Assembly: GCA_948470475.1 (NCBI GenBank)
Contig: OX419336.1
Location: 27,323,005 to 27,387,004 of the forward strand
Direction: 5' to 3'
From: Galaxea fascicularis
Lineage: Eukaryota; Cnidaria; Anthozoa; Scleractinia; Euphylliidae
DNA: 64,000 bases
Of this stretch, positions 10,716 through 21,464 are shown one piece after another. Within the stretch, counting starts at the first letter, position 1, and each line of letters opens with the position of its first letter. A program made the position numbers and the translations under genes. The notes under the pieces were generated by a model, which was not told where the DNA came from, searched no databases, and saw only the letters and a program-made list of their open reading frames with translations.

Positions 10716-11133
10716 TTAATTGCAAACACGTGCAACACCAACACTTCGTTTTTTGGTTTTCAGGTTTCTTAACCTGTCGTGATCTTTGTTTTCATGGGTT
10801 AAAAAACAATACATATTTAGGTAATATTCAGGTGTTATGGTTTTCTGAACTTTGACATTAAGTAAAGGTGAAGCTAAGAGGATTCTATCAAAGAATAATG
10901 TCCTCATTATGGTTATCTAACACTTACAGCATTAAGAATAAAAATCTATGTCTGTCCATGTGCTTAGTTATAGTATTGAACTTTGAAAACCAGGAGAACA
11001 GTTGCTCACACACTTGTGTTGACATTCTGTGGGTTGAAATATAATTTTTACCATTAGATAAATTGCAATATTGAAAGAGAGTAATAGAACATATTTTATC
11101 CCATTTATGAAAAGCACAATTCTGCAAGGTCAA
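10716..11133 (-). pseudogene. Decayed transposase-like C-terminal exon
   Basis: The minus-strand segment STQVCEQLFSWFSKF followed by MDRHRFLF, ending at a GTAAGT donor near 10925, resembles the CEQ.F.W..KF...M...RF block near the C-terminus of a transposase-like family frequent in cnidarians. The downstream sequence (10716-10907) is open but not recognisable. The identification rests on one motif. Confidence 0.35.
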
Positions 11134-11800
11134 GTAGAACTATAACATACCCTTATGAAAGTGGTGATGAAGATTCATCTGATATATAATTATAATTAAC
11201 AGGGTCTACTGTTAAATGCAGTAAAATAAGTAACATATATTTGCAAACTGTTTCTGCATGTAGTCTGACATGCAGTCATTGACTGTCTATTTTTCATATT
11301 GCCAACCAACACAAGCACAGACTCACATTCAGGCTTTTTACAGGTATGATCTGTGGTGTAATATTGCAGTGTTCATAAAAGAAATTTAAACTTGTTCAAT
11401 ATTTTGTATATATTTCTTACATGTAAGGATAATTTGAGGCCTGGCTGTATATACAGTGTACATCCATTATGTATCATATAAAACCATGGGCTATAAGAAA
11501 CATGGGTTTTCAACTAAAACAAGGTTGTATTTAAATAAAAAAAGTTGAATTACACACTCTGAAGTAGTCTCTTTTTTTTTTTTTTTTCCTTATATTTCTT
11601 GTAGAATTGCTCTAACAAGGCATTGTTGAATATAGAACCACATTGCAAGTTAAGTCTTGGTAACCAAATACCCTACTTTAATTCCAGGTTCAGGTGTGAA
11701 ACATGCATTCGTTAACCCCTTAAAAGTAACTGTGTGGGAAATGATTTAACTCTTGCTAAGGGATTTCAGCTACCGGTACTAGCCAATCACTGAGCTGAAA
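11134..11800. other. AT-rich stretch, no gene seen
   Basis: It contains a T run near 11571-11588 and nothing else that I can support. Confidence 0.4.
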
Positions 11801-12850
11801 ATATAAAAGTTGCACTAGGCACATGATATGTGGAACACTGACTCGCAGTGGTCCGATGGAGTCTGTTTGCCGACATTTTCCACCCCCTCCTCTACTATAA
11901 TTTGCTGCATATTTACTAAGTCTCTCACAACCTAAGAGATCGTGGCGGTCCGATGGATACTTGCCAGGGCAACCTATCTCCATTGGATCCGATGGAGTCC
12001 GTTTGCCGACATTTTCCACTCCACCTCAACTATACATTGCTGTATATTTACTAAGTCTCGCGCAAACTGCCTCGCGGCAGTGCAATGGATTCTTGCAACA
12101 GCAACCCGTCTCCATCAAATGCGATGGAGTCCGTTTGCCGACATTTTCCACCCCACCTCAACTATACATTGCTGTATATTTACTAAGTCTCTCGCAAACT
12201 GACTCGCCATGGTGGGATGGATTCTTGCCATGGCAACCGGTGCCCATCAGATCCAATGGAGTCCGTTTGCTGACATTTTCCACCCCCTCCTCAACTATAC
12301 ATTGCTGTATATTTACTAAGTCTTTCGCGAACTGACTTGCCGTGGTGGGATGGATTCTTGCCACTGCAACCGGTGTCCATCGGATCCAATGGAGTCCGTT
12401 TGCTGACATTTTCCACCCCCTCCTCAACTATATGTTGCTGTATATTTACTGAGTCTCTTGTAAACTGACTCGTGGCGGTCCAATGGATTCTTGCCACAGC
12501 AACCGGTGTCCATTGGATCTCATGGAGTCCGTTTGCCGACATTTTCTACCCGCTCCCCAACTATACTTTGCTGTATATTTACTAAGTCCCTCGTGAACTG
12601 CCTCGCGGTGGTCCGATGTATTCCTGCCACGGCAACCCGTCTCCATCAGATGTGATGGAGTCCGTTTGCCGACATTTTCCACCCCCTCCTCAACTATACA
12701 TTGCTGTATATTTACTAACTCTCTTATGAACTGACTCACGGTGGTCTGATAGATTCTTGCCACCGCAACCGGTCTCCATTGGATCCAATGGAGTCCATTT
12801 GCCGACATTTTGCACCCCCTACGCAACTAGACTTTGCTTTAATGTACTAA
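11801..12850. repeat. 132-bp minisatellite, eight copies
   Basis: The word gtccgtttgccgacattttc recurs with small changes near 11862, 11997, 12130, 12262, 12395, 12528, 12660 and 12791, a spacing of 131-135 bases. Each unit also carries ...ctgactcgc.gtggt, a gat...tcttgcca..gcaacc segment and a ctgtatatttactaagtct tail. The unit length is divisible by three, so several overlapping open frames of the same flavour appear on both strands. Stops in each unit argue against a real repeat protein. Confidence 0.9.
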
Positions 12851-12966
12851 GTCTTGGGCGAACTGACTTTTGGTGAGTCTGATTGCTCATGGCCACTGTC
12901 CATCGGACTAAGTTTGGGTGTATTGGATAACCCTCGGTGAGATGGCTGAAGAAGCTAAGCAAGAAC

Positions 12967-13600
12967 TTATTGCGGAGTTCCTTCGGTGACTGCTTTTCTG
13001 TAGAAGGACAGCCAGGTTTTTTCTTCCTCATACTCCGAGTCTTCGTTGAGAAAGTCTTTGTCTTCAGCATCATTAATGATGCATTGTCGCATGAAGGAAT
13101 AGCTCCTCTGTGGTGAGGGCATCACAATTTCCTCGTCCTCGTTTGTTGGGGGTACAGTTTCGTTAGGGAGCTCGTTAGTTGGGGGCTTTGCATCTGTGGG
13201 TTGATCAGTTGGGACATAGTCCATGTCATCTGAACTGGAGTCACTTTCAAGCTTGAGTTGTTGAGCTAAAATTTGAAGGCCCTTTGATGGTGGTTTTGGA
13301 TGCCTTGCCACTGCCATGTCACCCACTCCTTTTCTTTCCTTTATTGCAATTTGTCATCTTCTAGCAACTGCCCTGTCCCACTGGATATCTTTTTACTTCT
13401 CAGAGTACTTGCTTGCCTTGTGTAGTGTGTCCATGTACTTCTTGGTGGTCCTGTCCAATGCATGACCCCTTTGCAGGTGGATGTCCATGCAAGTGATGAC
13501 TCTGTCACAGAGGGGGGGGGGGGTGATGTCTGTACACTTTGGTCATCTCTCCTTGGCCTTCCAGCCCTCTTGCTCCACATGCCTCTTCTTTGTGTTTGGC
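12967..13600 (-). pseudogene. Unrecognised minus-strand coding remnant
   Basis: An open segment at 12967-13326 encodes an acidic, serine-rich protein (SDSSSDDMDY, SEYEEEKTWLSFYRK). Upstream, after a break, another frame reads CMDIHLQRGHALDR and YMDTLHKASKY, which resembles a C2H2-like H...H segment of cnidarian uncharacterised proteins. A G/C homopolymer at 13510-13522 probably caused a frameshift between the parts. I do not recognise the family. Confidence 0.3.
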
Positions 13601-13619
13601 CATAGTGACCAGTAGTAAT

Positions 13620-14010
13620 ACTACTGATAGTAATAATAATTTAATCTTGTATAGCTTAGCAAATCATAGGTAGATGTTCTTGCATGCTTTACAAAAGCCA
13701 CAAAGAAAATTGATATGTATAAAACAATTAGATAGAATACAAAATAATTGCATAAATACTAAAATTAGATTTAAATAGGAATTAGTTAATTAAATAATTA
13801 CATTTGTGCGTTAAAAGTTTGCTAAGATATTTGAGTGCAAGTCCATGGATGACTTTAAAAGTGATGCGCGCTAAAGTCGGATTGATGTTGCAAATAAGTC
13901 TAGCAGCAGCGTTTTGTACTCTCTGAAGGTTTTGCAGTTCAGTATTAGGCAGTCTGAATAAAATACTATTACAATAGTCAAGTCGACTGGTTACAAAAGC
14001 ATTCACAGGA
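13620..14010 (-). mobile_element. CR1/L2-like LINE 3' fragment with internal deletion
   Basis: The minus-strand frame reads FVTSRLDYCNSILFRLPN, then LQRVQNAAARLICNINP, the familiar post-catalytic region of CR1-type reverse transcriptases. It then jumps to ITFKVIHGLA.KYLS, so part of the thumb is deleted. An AATAAT-rich tail near 13620-13645 and a gctttacaaa word fit the 3' end of this LINE group. Confidence 0.7.
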
Positions 14011-14129
14011 GTTTGGCTTGTTTATTTGACCAGTAGGGTTACCCCACAGATTGGTAGATGTTGATTCTGTTCACAGTGCAGTTTTATGTCTGCTTAGCTG
14101 GGTCTGTGGGATGTGGCAAATAGGTCAGT

Positions 14130-14645
14130 CATTTTTTATTTATTTAGCTTCGCCTAACTAGAATACGATCTATATACATGAATACATAAAAATTATTGGG
14201 CAGGGAGACCATTACAGCCTAACCAATTACAGTGGATCCCTCGTTAATTCAAAAACAAAACACAAGAATGCTAAAGCTACTGATATATAAACAAGAAAAT
14301 TAAAAGGAAACAAAACAGAAATTCAAATTGCTAGAAGCAGCACGTCGGCGGACACAGTAGAGTTCTCGCTATGTTGCACCTAGGACAGATTATTTTCCAG
14401 GTTCTGATGTTGTCCGCGTTGTACAGGTCCAGTGCCTTAATGTAATATTGAAGTAGTGAACACTTGAAAGAAGTTAGAGAGGTGTGACTCATGCGTAACT
14501 CAGCAGGCAGAATATTCCATGTACAGCACTGATAAGTAACAGTTGTACTTCGCTTAGGGATATAAGTAATAGCATTGCTGCTCGATGACCTGGTAGATCT
14601 CGTTGATTGTCTAGTTACAGGCAGAGCTTCACTATCTATAAAAAC
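14130..14645 (-). mobile_element. LINE reverse-transcriptase C-terminal fragment
   Basis: The minus strand from about 14645 to the TAG at 14331 reads YIPKRSTTVTYQCC, WNILPAELR, FKCSLLQYYIKALDLYN and WKIICPRCNIARTL, ending PPTCCF. This is the typical tail of a non-LTR retrotransposon polyprotein with a terminal CxxC...C cluster. The 3' side ends in TTTATTTATTTA-type sequence at about 14136. Start-truncated and non-functional. Confidence 0.55.
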
Positions 14646-15650
14646 TAAGTTATTTACAGCTTTATAGAAAAAGACTATATCCAGTGTAGTGCTTTTTGTA
14701 GCTTCTTGTGTTTCCGACGTCCTCTACATGGTGCTTCCTCTTCTTTGTTGCCTTTCTTTTGTTATTTTTTCCTCTTTGTCTGCTTTGGAACTTCTTTTTC
14801 CTGTTGCTACTCTTCTTCCTCAGTGAATTTCCATTTCTGGCTAGAACACCAGAATTGAGCAAGGTTAAGACTAGACAGTTGATGGGCATGTTTGAAATGG
14901 TGTTCTCTACACAACCATCTGATCAAAAGTTTAGAAAAGTCAGTAAATGGAAGTTTTTAATCGTCAAAGTCATGGGTTATTTGCCTACCTGATCCAAAAG
15001 AAATCGGGTAGTCTCCTTTTCTTTGTAAGAGGTTTCTTGTAAATTTTTTCCAGACCTTAACCCCTTAAAACTGTAAAGTTATTGAAAGTTGAAAATTTTT
15101 TGGAAAGAAAAAAAAAGTGAACCTCACTTTTTGAGTTTCGTGTCCCCTACAAGGCTTGCAACTTCACTGAAAATTTGTCAAAAGTCAAAAATCAACTTTT
15201 TAAAAAAGTGGGGTTAACTCGGGGTTAGAAGATAGTAGTGTTTACCTCATAAATAAACTTGTATTCATGAAACTTCCAGAATTTTTCGATTTTTCTGTCA
15301 AATTAGAGTATTTGGGGTTATTTCCCTACTTGAAAAATTTTCAAGAGCCATAAAATGAAAACACCAGGTGATAGACAACAACAACACTTTAAATCACATT
15401 CCCATTACATGGTTTGTAAGAAACGTATTAAATAATTTGCAAAATAGAGAAAAAAGTATTCAATTACAATTTAAGCTAAATATTATTACATAGAAGGAAA
15501 TGCCTAGCAGCGAGATAACTGTGAGGTTTTCGAGCTAGCAGCTAGCTCTTTGAAAGTAGTTTCGAATGTACAGGACACCACAATAGGTAGACATACACAC
15601 ACATATACATAAAAACACACAGATGGCAAAAAAGAGAGAGAGAAAAAAAA
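14646..15650. other. No gene seen; low-complexity and simple sequence
   Basis: Open frames at 14662-14990 are translations of T/C-rich sequence (poly-Phe/Leu one way, Lys-rich the other). A CA-rich patch occurs at 15593-15620 and an AG-rich patch at 15631-15650. Confidence 0.4.
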
Positions 15651-15659
15651 TTCAGTATG

Positions 15660-16460
15660 TTAAAATAATTTTAGTATGTGAATTGTTCGGCCAACAAGTA
15701 TTCTTTCAAATTTTTTCGGAAAGTTATGAGTTGAAAAGTTTTTGACATGGGTAGGGAGCTGTTGCCACATTTCTGTCGCCATAGCCAATGTTGTTTGCTT
15801 TCCTATGTTAGTCCTGAAACGTGGTTTGTAGAAATTGCTTTTGGAAGCATATCTCGTATTATATGTATGGACTTCACTTGCATAGCAAAAATGTTGGCTG
15901 AATATATTTGGTAATTTTTTAAAATGTCATTGATGAGTGAAGTTAAGAAGTTTTAGTTTATAGATATTCTTAACAGTAAGTAAATCCAGCAGATTAAGTA
16001 ACGGTAATGCACTGTCTGTATCTGGTCCATACAAGGTGGCAAAGAACATAAGACGGATAACTTGTTAAGGTATATCCGCCCATTGTTGGTCCAGATGTAT
16101 TTCCACTTGTTGTCCTTCTTGAACTTGTTAATGCTGCCAAACAACTTCTTTCTTGCTTGTGTCTTCTTTGGGTCTTGAGAAAGATCCCTTAGTGTGCCAA
16201 CTTTACCAACTTCTTTACCAGCGATTGCTTTCCTCTTTCCGTAAAATTCATCCCGAATACTGCGACGTGTAAACTTAACGATAATCTTGTTGTCCACACG
16301 TTTATTGTAAGTGGGTAAACGGTGGGCCGTGGAGATGTCTTCATCTTGCAGTTCAATACCCATTTCTTTCCCAATAGAACAAACAAGGTCAAAACAAGAT
16401 ACTTCTTCGGTTGGTAAAACGCCTGTCAGCTCCAAGCAGTCAGTATCAAGCAGTTAGTAT
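15660..16460 (-). mobile_element. Internally deleted LINE: ORF1-like segment joined to RT tail
   Basis: The upstream part (16435 to about 15990) encodes an RRM/L1-ORF1-like nucleic-acid-binding protein: DISTAHRLP, then a KIIVKFTRRSIRDEFYGKRK segment, FKKDNKWKYIWT and GRIYLNK. Directly after it, 15950-15660 reads as the tail of a LINE polyprotein: EVHTYNTRYASKSNFY, then a P.FRTNIGKQT segment and WQQLPTHVKNF. The order on the minus strand is ORF1 then RT end, as expected for one LINE that has lost nearly all of ORF2. A 14-base tandem duplication (gatact.actgcttg) sits at the 5' side near 16436-16465. Confidence 0.6.
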
Positions 16461-17500
16461 CAAAAAGTACAAGATGTGAAAATCCCATGTCTCAGGACCA
16501 ACCTGAGGAATGCTTTATTGACGGTCAAAAATCGTCCCTTAGTCTGCAGGGGACCTATGTCATCCAGAACCTTGTTTGGGTTAGGGGTTATGTTACCTGG
16601 CCCACCATTGGGAACTTGCCCTTGGTGGTCCTTTGCCCCCTTATGTTAATTAGCTGATATAATGAAAATGTCCCTAGATCGTGAGGGTTATGGGCGAATT
16701 GACTGAAACTATGCCACATGGTTGTTTATGAGATGGACTTTCCGATGGTCAACTTTATGTCATCTAACTCAAGTCTTCCTTGTTAAGTTGTGTGTTTACT
16801 GTATCTTTCTTTTTTTTCAAAGGGGTTGGCCTTTGATGCTGTGCAGTCTCAAATGGTCTGATATGGCCCATGCAAGAAAAATGCCAAGACATCATTTGGA
16901 GATGTGGAACAGTGTTTGAACGTGGTTTCCCAGTCCCCCCCCCCCCCCCCCCCAATTTCCATTGAGGTATTAATCAGAGACTTTGCAGCCTGCAGAAAGG
17001 TATCATCAAGTAGCCAACTTGACTCATCGTCGCCGGGAGAAGAAGATCACACTAACCAGGACGTCAGCACACACTTAAGGCTTATTGAAAGCAATGAAGT
17101 GTTTTGTGGGGCACTCCCAAGGGGTTGGTTACCCTAGCTTGTGTTGTATTTGAGACAAATCACAAACATTGCCAGTTTAGTCCCTTGGAGGTGTCATCGG
17201 GGAACCATCCCCACTCTTTGTTTCCAGGATGTATGATGGTATTGCTTCCTGGTCCCCCCACCCTTTTTTTCTGTTTTTGTGTTTTTTTTGGCGTTTTTTC
17301 TAACGATGTTTTTCACTTTCTCATAACAGTGAGGAAATGATTCTCTGTGCATGATCTCGTAAAGGTCCTCTACTGCATTGAACATTATTTGATCTTATCC
17401 TTGGGTGAACAGGAGGTATACTCTTTCAAGTGCCGTTTGATGACTAGTGTCTCTTTCATCCCAGTTCTGGTGGTGACCTGATTGTGTTGAGCTTTCACGC
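16461..17500. other. No recognised gene; C homopolymer
   Basis: An 18-base C run at 16937-16954 and T runs at 16810 and 17281 are the visible features. Short open frames on both strands have no recognisable motif. Confidence 0.4.
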
Positions 17501-17529
17501 ATGCCACTATTATTAGTTGCCCCCTCCAG

Positions 17530-18640
17530 TTAGGTCATTCTCAAAGACAGTAACTGCGGCCTTTTTTCTTTGTCAGTTAGCTTTGAGCTAAAGGAAACCA
17601 ATGGAGGAGTGATGTCCACAGTGGTGGCTTTTGGTGGTTCGTTGGACATGGTACTGAGGACTGATATGTGTTGCTGGGATGATTCCCGTGGAGTCTGATC
17701 AAATGTCATGTGCGGATTCAACAAGTTCCTCGTTCCTTGAACTTTCTTCATTTTTGTTGTTGTCATTGCCGTGATCAGGTTCGTTGGCGATGTCATCAGC
17801 TTTCTTCTCTTTTCTTTTCTGGATGTTCTCAGGCTGTTCACTAACGACAGGTGTCTTCAGTTGGTTTTCTGGGTTGCCATTAGAGTCTTCAGTGGCCACA
17901 GGTTTGACTACCCTGGCTATAATCGCCATGGTTTGTGAGGCTGTTCGAGTGCAGTCCTTGCTGATGTAGGATCACTTCTGGGTTGTTTTGCCATGACCCA
18001 TGACTTTCTTGACTTCCTCACTTTCTTTAGCATTGCCATGTTCGTAGGTCTGAGTGGAGATGAATTTGCGGAGATGGGTATGGGCAATTCGAGTTTTTGA
18101 CACGGCACTCTTCTAAAAAAAACAGTGACCCTCTTGCCAATGGTGCCTTCAGGAATTCCAGCCCCATCGTCCTTTGCAAAGAGTTTCTGTTCTCCAGGCT
18201 GTGCAAACTGAGGTTTTATCATCTTCATGTATATTCCCATTTAACGCTGGAGGTCATCATCCATGCCAAGCATGGCAGGTCTGTCCTTTGTGTGTTTATG
18301 CTTGGGGGCTAGAAGGCCCTTATTTCCCTTCTTGCCTTCCTGGGCCGTTAGTTAGCAGAGCTGCTATTGTGCCCATGGCGATGGTAAATTTATAGAGGAA
18401 GTCCCTGGCTTGAACGAATTCTTCTTGGGAGAGGGATTTTCCACCACTAGCTTCTATGATGACCTTCTCACCATTTATATATGGTTTAGAGGTCTTGATA
18501 GCGTCTAGCTCCTCAGGTGGCATTTTCTGCTGATCATATTTGCGGCTGGTTTGGAACTGGAGAAACTTTTCCAGGCTAGTCAGGTAGGAAATGATGGGGG
18601 CTGGACCTAGTTTTTCCATACTGCATCTCCACTGGTTTTC
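17530..18640 (-). pseudogene. Unrecognised minus-strand coding remnant, several frames
   Basis: One open segment (about 18640-18320) reads ISYLTSLEKFLQFQTSRKYD, then NGEKVIIEA, SLSQEEFVQARDFLYKF and GTIAALLTNGPG, which looks like real protein. After breaks, a charged low-complexity frame (17929-17699) follows: NPENQLKTPVVSEQPENIQK, KADDIANE. Composition and order suggest one decayed gene. I do not recognise it. It begins exactly where the neighbouring LINE fragment stops matching its family. Confidence 0.35.
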
Positions 18641-19223
18641 CAAATTCATACCACCAAGCTTTGCTGCGGATGATTGCACCGCGCGTTTTTATTGCTGTAA
18701 TTCTTGCAAGTTTGAGTTTAACACGTTCCATCTCGGTTTTTGTTGATTCATACAAATTCAAGTGCAGCTGCTCCTGTAAAGAATAAAATCTTAAGTAGAA
18801 GCTCTTTTTCCTCGTTCCGCTTTTGTCTAGCTTTGTGTTTCACGAATATGACTGTATTTGCTTTAGTTTCCACTTTGATCATTTCCCACAAAAGCCCTTT
18901 GTCTTCAAGTTGTTGATATTTTTCAATATATTTAGGAATGCTTTTTGTCATGAGTTCAACATAGGTTTTGTCTTGTCAGCCAATAGTGAGTTGTTAAATT
19001 TCCAGAAACCCAGGCCACGACGTGCTTGTTTATCTTTGGTACCTATCAGTACATTAAGCGCTGAGTGATCTGACAATATGTTCTGCACTATTTTGACATT
19101 GGAGATAGCAGGCTCGAATTTTTTGGATAGAAACAGATAGTCCAACCTGCACTGGATTTTCATAAAAGTGTTACACCATGTAAAACCCAGAAGATTCGGA
19201 TTTTTTAGTCTCCAGGTATCCAT
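18640..19223 (-). mobile_element. L1/Tx1-like LINE fragment (endonuclease end and RT approach)
   Basis: The minus-strand frame reads DTWRLKNPN..GFTW, then CRLDYLFLS, then SDHSALNV with the catalytic-type SDH of an apurinic-like endonuclease, then GLGFWKFNNSLL. A second frame continues LEDKGLLWEMIKVE, and a third RGAIIRSKAWWYEFG. These are ordered landmarks of an L1/Tx1 ORF2 between endonuclease and reverse transcriptase. At least two frameshifts separate them, and the match stops abruptly near 18640. Confidence 0.75.
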
Positions 19224-19239
19224 TTTTTAAATGGAAACT

Positions 19240-19440
19240 AGTGAGCAGCACACAGCAACTGATCTTGTTAACTTTGTTTATTATCCGACCGGTTTCATCT
19301 TATCAAACAGACTTCATCAGGGATTCTAACAAGATGTTTAAAGGGAACTGGTTTTATACATTAAGTTAGAGTACAAAAGCACGTTCCAGTAAGGGTGTGA
19401 ACAACAAAACACCCACAAGAAATACGCGCAGGATATAACG
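19240..19440. mobile_element. Penelope-like element terminus
   Basis: The stretch gaccggtttcatcttatcaa followed by acttcatcaggg is, from memory, the conserved terminal motif of Penelope-like retroelements (on the other strand ctgatgaag...gaaaccggtc). No reverse transcriptase is adjacent, so only an end is left. Confidence 0.45.
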
Positions 19441-19447
19441 TAAATCC

Positions 19448-19551
19448 TGCGTAGAAAATGCATAGAGTTTAATTTTGGGGCTCACAATTTAACGTTAAAT
19501 CGTGAGCCCCAAAATTAAACTCTTCGCATTTTCTTCATTTTCTACGTGGTT
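19448..19551. repeat. Near-perfect palindrome, about 44-base arms
   Basis: The left arm (ending gggctcacaattt) and the right arm (starting aaatcgtgagcccc) are complementary over about 44 bases around a central aacgtt. One mismatch lies in the inner 26 pairs, with a short extra segment in the outer part of the right arm. Transcribed RNA would form a long hairpin. It resembles a foldback MITE or a retroelement terminal structure. Confidence 0.8.
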
Positions 19552-19643
19552 TTGTAAAGATCCACAGTCGCAATATTTTAATGACAATCTGAAGTTCCAA
19601 TAAAGGAACTTTTATCATACACATACAATTTCCATCATAAACA

Positions 19644-20376
19644 ATGGGAAATGCCACACCAAAGAAGAAACCGGCTTTCTTCGATGAAGTGGATGAACTT
19701 TTGTCGGACAAGCCTTGTACTAAATTTCCATCGATGGTGACTATAAATTAGAAATAACAAGAACAGAAAACGTTGAGCCGAACTCAAACATCCCTGGCAG
19801 CAGCAAAGAAAAGTAAAAAAACATTGACAAATCTCTCAATTGTGTGACAGTGGTGACATAACATGCTCTCCGATTGGAGGACCAGACAATAGAATTGTCT
19901 ACAACAGCAACATCTGATGTCGTCTGTGAAAGTTTTGTTCAATCAGTATGTTTGAAGACCATAGTTGAGAGTTTTTGATATGCGCACAAGCAGATTTAAG
20001 ACGGCTGTATCTGTATTACAGTGTAATATTGAGATAACTATATCATAAGCCTTTAGTATTTATATTTCTCTCTTGGCTATAATGTGTATGCAACCGATTA
20101 AAGTTTTGGCGGTCGCCATGTTGTTCCTTCAGGTGTAACGGAAGCCGATGAAACAAAGAAGCTGGTACCCCGTAAGTTGGCCGTGTTATAAGCAAATAAA
20201 AAAAAGAAAACGCTTCTGAAGTGTTTGAGTCCTTTGTGGAGTATCAGCAAGCGGCTGACAAGAGCTTCCTCGAAGCTGAAGGGGCAAGAGAGAGGCGAGA
20301 GGAGGAAAGAGCGGAGAAGCAAAGGAATGAGGATCAAGAATTTCTTCTGAAACTGGCACGGGTTCTTCATAAGTAG
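19644..20376 (+). pseudogene. SANT/Myb-like DNA-binding protein relic
   Basis: The first segment begins ATG at 19644 and reads KKPAFFDEVDELLSDKPCT before a stop. The last segment, ending TAG at 20374-20376, reads FESFVEYQQAADKSFLEAEG, then a charged coiled-coil-like run and FLLKLARVLHK. From memory, trihelix/SANT-like proteins found with Harbinger elements have a mid-region ...DLLG.....P and this kind of charged C-terminal tail. The middle (about 400 bases) is not readable in one frame. No transposase lies adjacent, so its element of origin is unknown. Confidence 0.45.
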
Positions 20377-20379
20377 ATC

Positions 20380-21460
20380 CAAGTAAGTACCTTCATCAGT
20401 TTCCAGTTCGGTATTGACATTTTGAGTGAGCTGTTAAAAAAATTAGAGTAGCTTGTAAGCGACTGTGAAACTTTCATTCCTTGAAATTATATTTCTTACG
20501 TTAATTTCATGGCATCTGAATTATATCCTTAATCAATTTGCTGTTATTTATTGCTCCAAATGTTTTGGCTCATATTTTTAAACGCCTTTGTCAATACTAT
20601 TCAAAAATTAAGCTTGGGTCTCCTATGCCTGTTTTTCATGTTGGACAGATATTTTTAGTATCGAGTCTGTGTTCAGTTGTAGTGTATCTCCTCGGTTGAG
20701 AAATGATGCATATGGCTTTTCACTGTTACTGGTATATATATCCCTAAACTAGGTATACCTATCGATAGAGTGCCAACGAGCGATCAATTTTTGGTTTGAT
20801 AAGGGGGTTTATGCTGAGGCATAGTTATTTTCAATTGATAAAAGGGTTTTCGTTAAGAGTAACATGGAAACTGTACTAAGGTTTTAAGAGCTTGGTAATA
20901 TTAACCAAGTCATTTAACATGTAACATGTAAAAGGATGTGAATAGTTCTTGTTAATAATGTAACATTATAAACAATAACATAACAAAGAATATGAATTGT
21001 GTTGTATTGTATAACTGTTGCTTTGAAAGAGCATAAAAAACAACACTGAATTTTTCAGTTACAATATGTTGATTGAAGCATATAGAAGAGGTTTTGGACA
21101 CTACAATGTTTGTGAACAGAAACATACATGGACTAGTCTTTGCGAACTTAGTAATCTTAAAAAAAGCATATGAACTTGAACGTGAAAACCAATGTGAATG
21201 GTTTTCTGCTATCAATGTAACATCTTGAACATCAATAGCACGGTAAGAAATAAGATTAACTTGTTTAGTATGTATGCTTCCAAATAGCAGGTAATGTAAC
21301 ATTAAATCAGAATATGGTAATGAAAGTTTGTTGAAGTCTTGATACTTAAGTGTTGTAAATAAGTATTTTAGTCGATGGTCTGGCTTTTGTTAATTCTTTA
21401 CTGTAGGACAGTTTGACTTGACAGTGAAGATGATGATATTTCAGTGATCTCTTTTCTGTT
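20380..21460. other. No gene seen between SANT-like relic and RPA-like gene
   Basis: AT-rich sequence. A 116-codon open frame at 20952-21302 on the minus strand is rich in Phe, Leu, Ser and Tyr with no motif and is probably spurious. Confidence 0.4.
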
Positions 21461-21464
21461 GACA

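Noticed and set aside
11801..12850. Regularly spaced repeats as a CRISPR array
   Set aside because: The whole unit is repeated with no unique spacers, units are 132 bases, and the context is eukaryotic.
14662..14992. Overlapping open frames on both strands (poly-Phe/Leu and Lys-rich)
   Set aside because: Low-complexity T/C-rich sequence explains both.
20952..21302. A 116-codon minus-strand frame
   Set aside because: Composition is that of AT-rich noncoding DNA and no start context, splice site or motif supports it.
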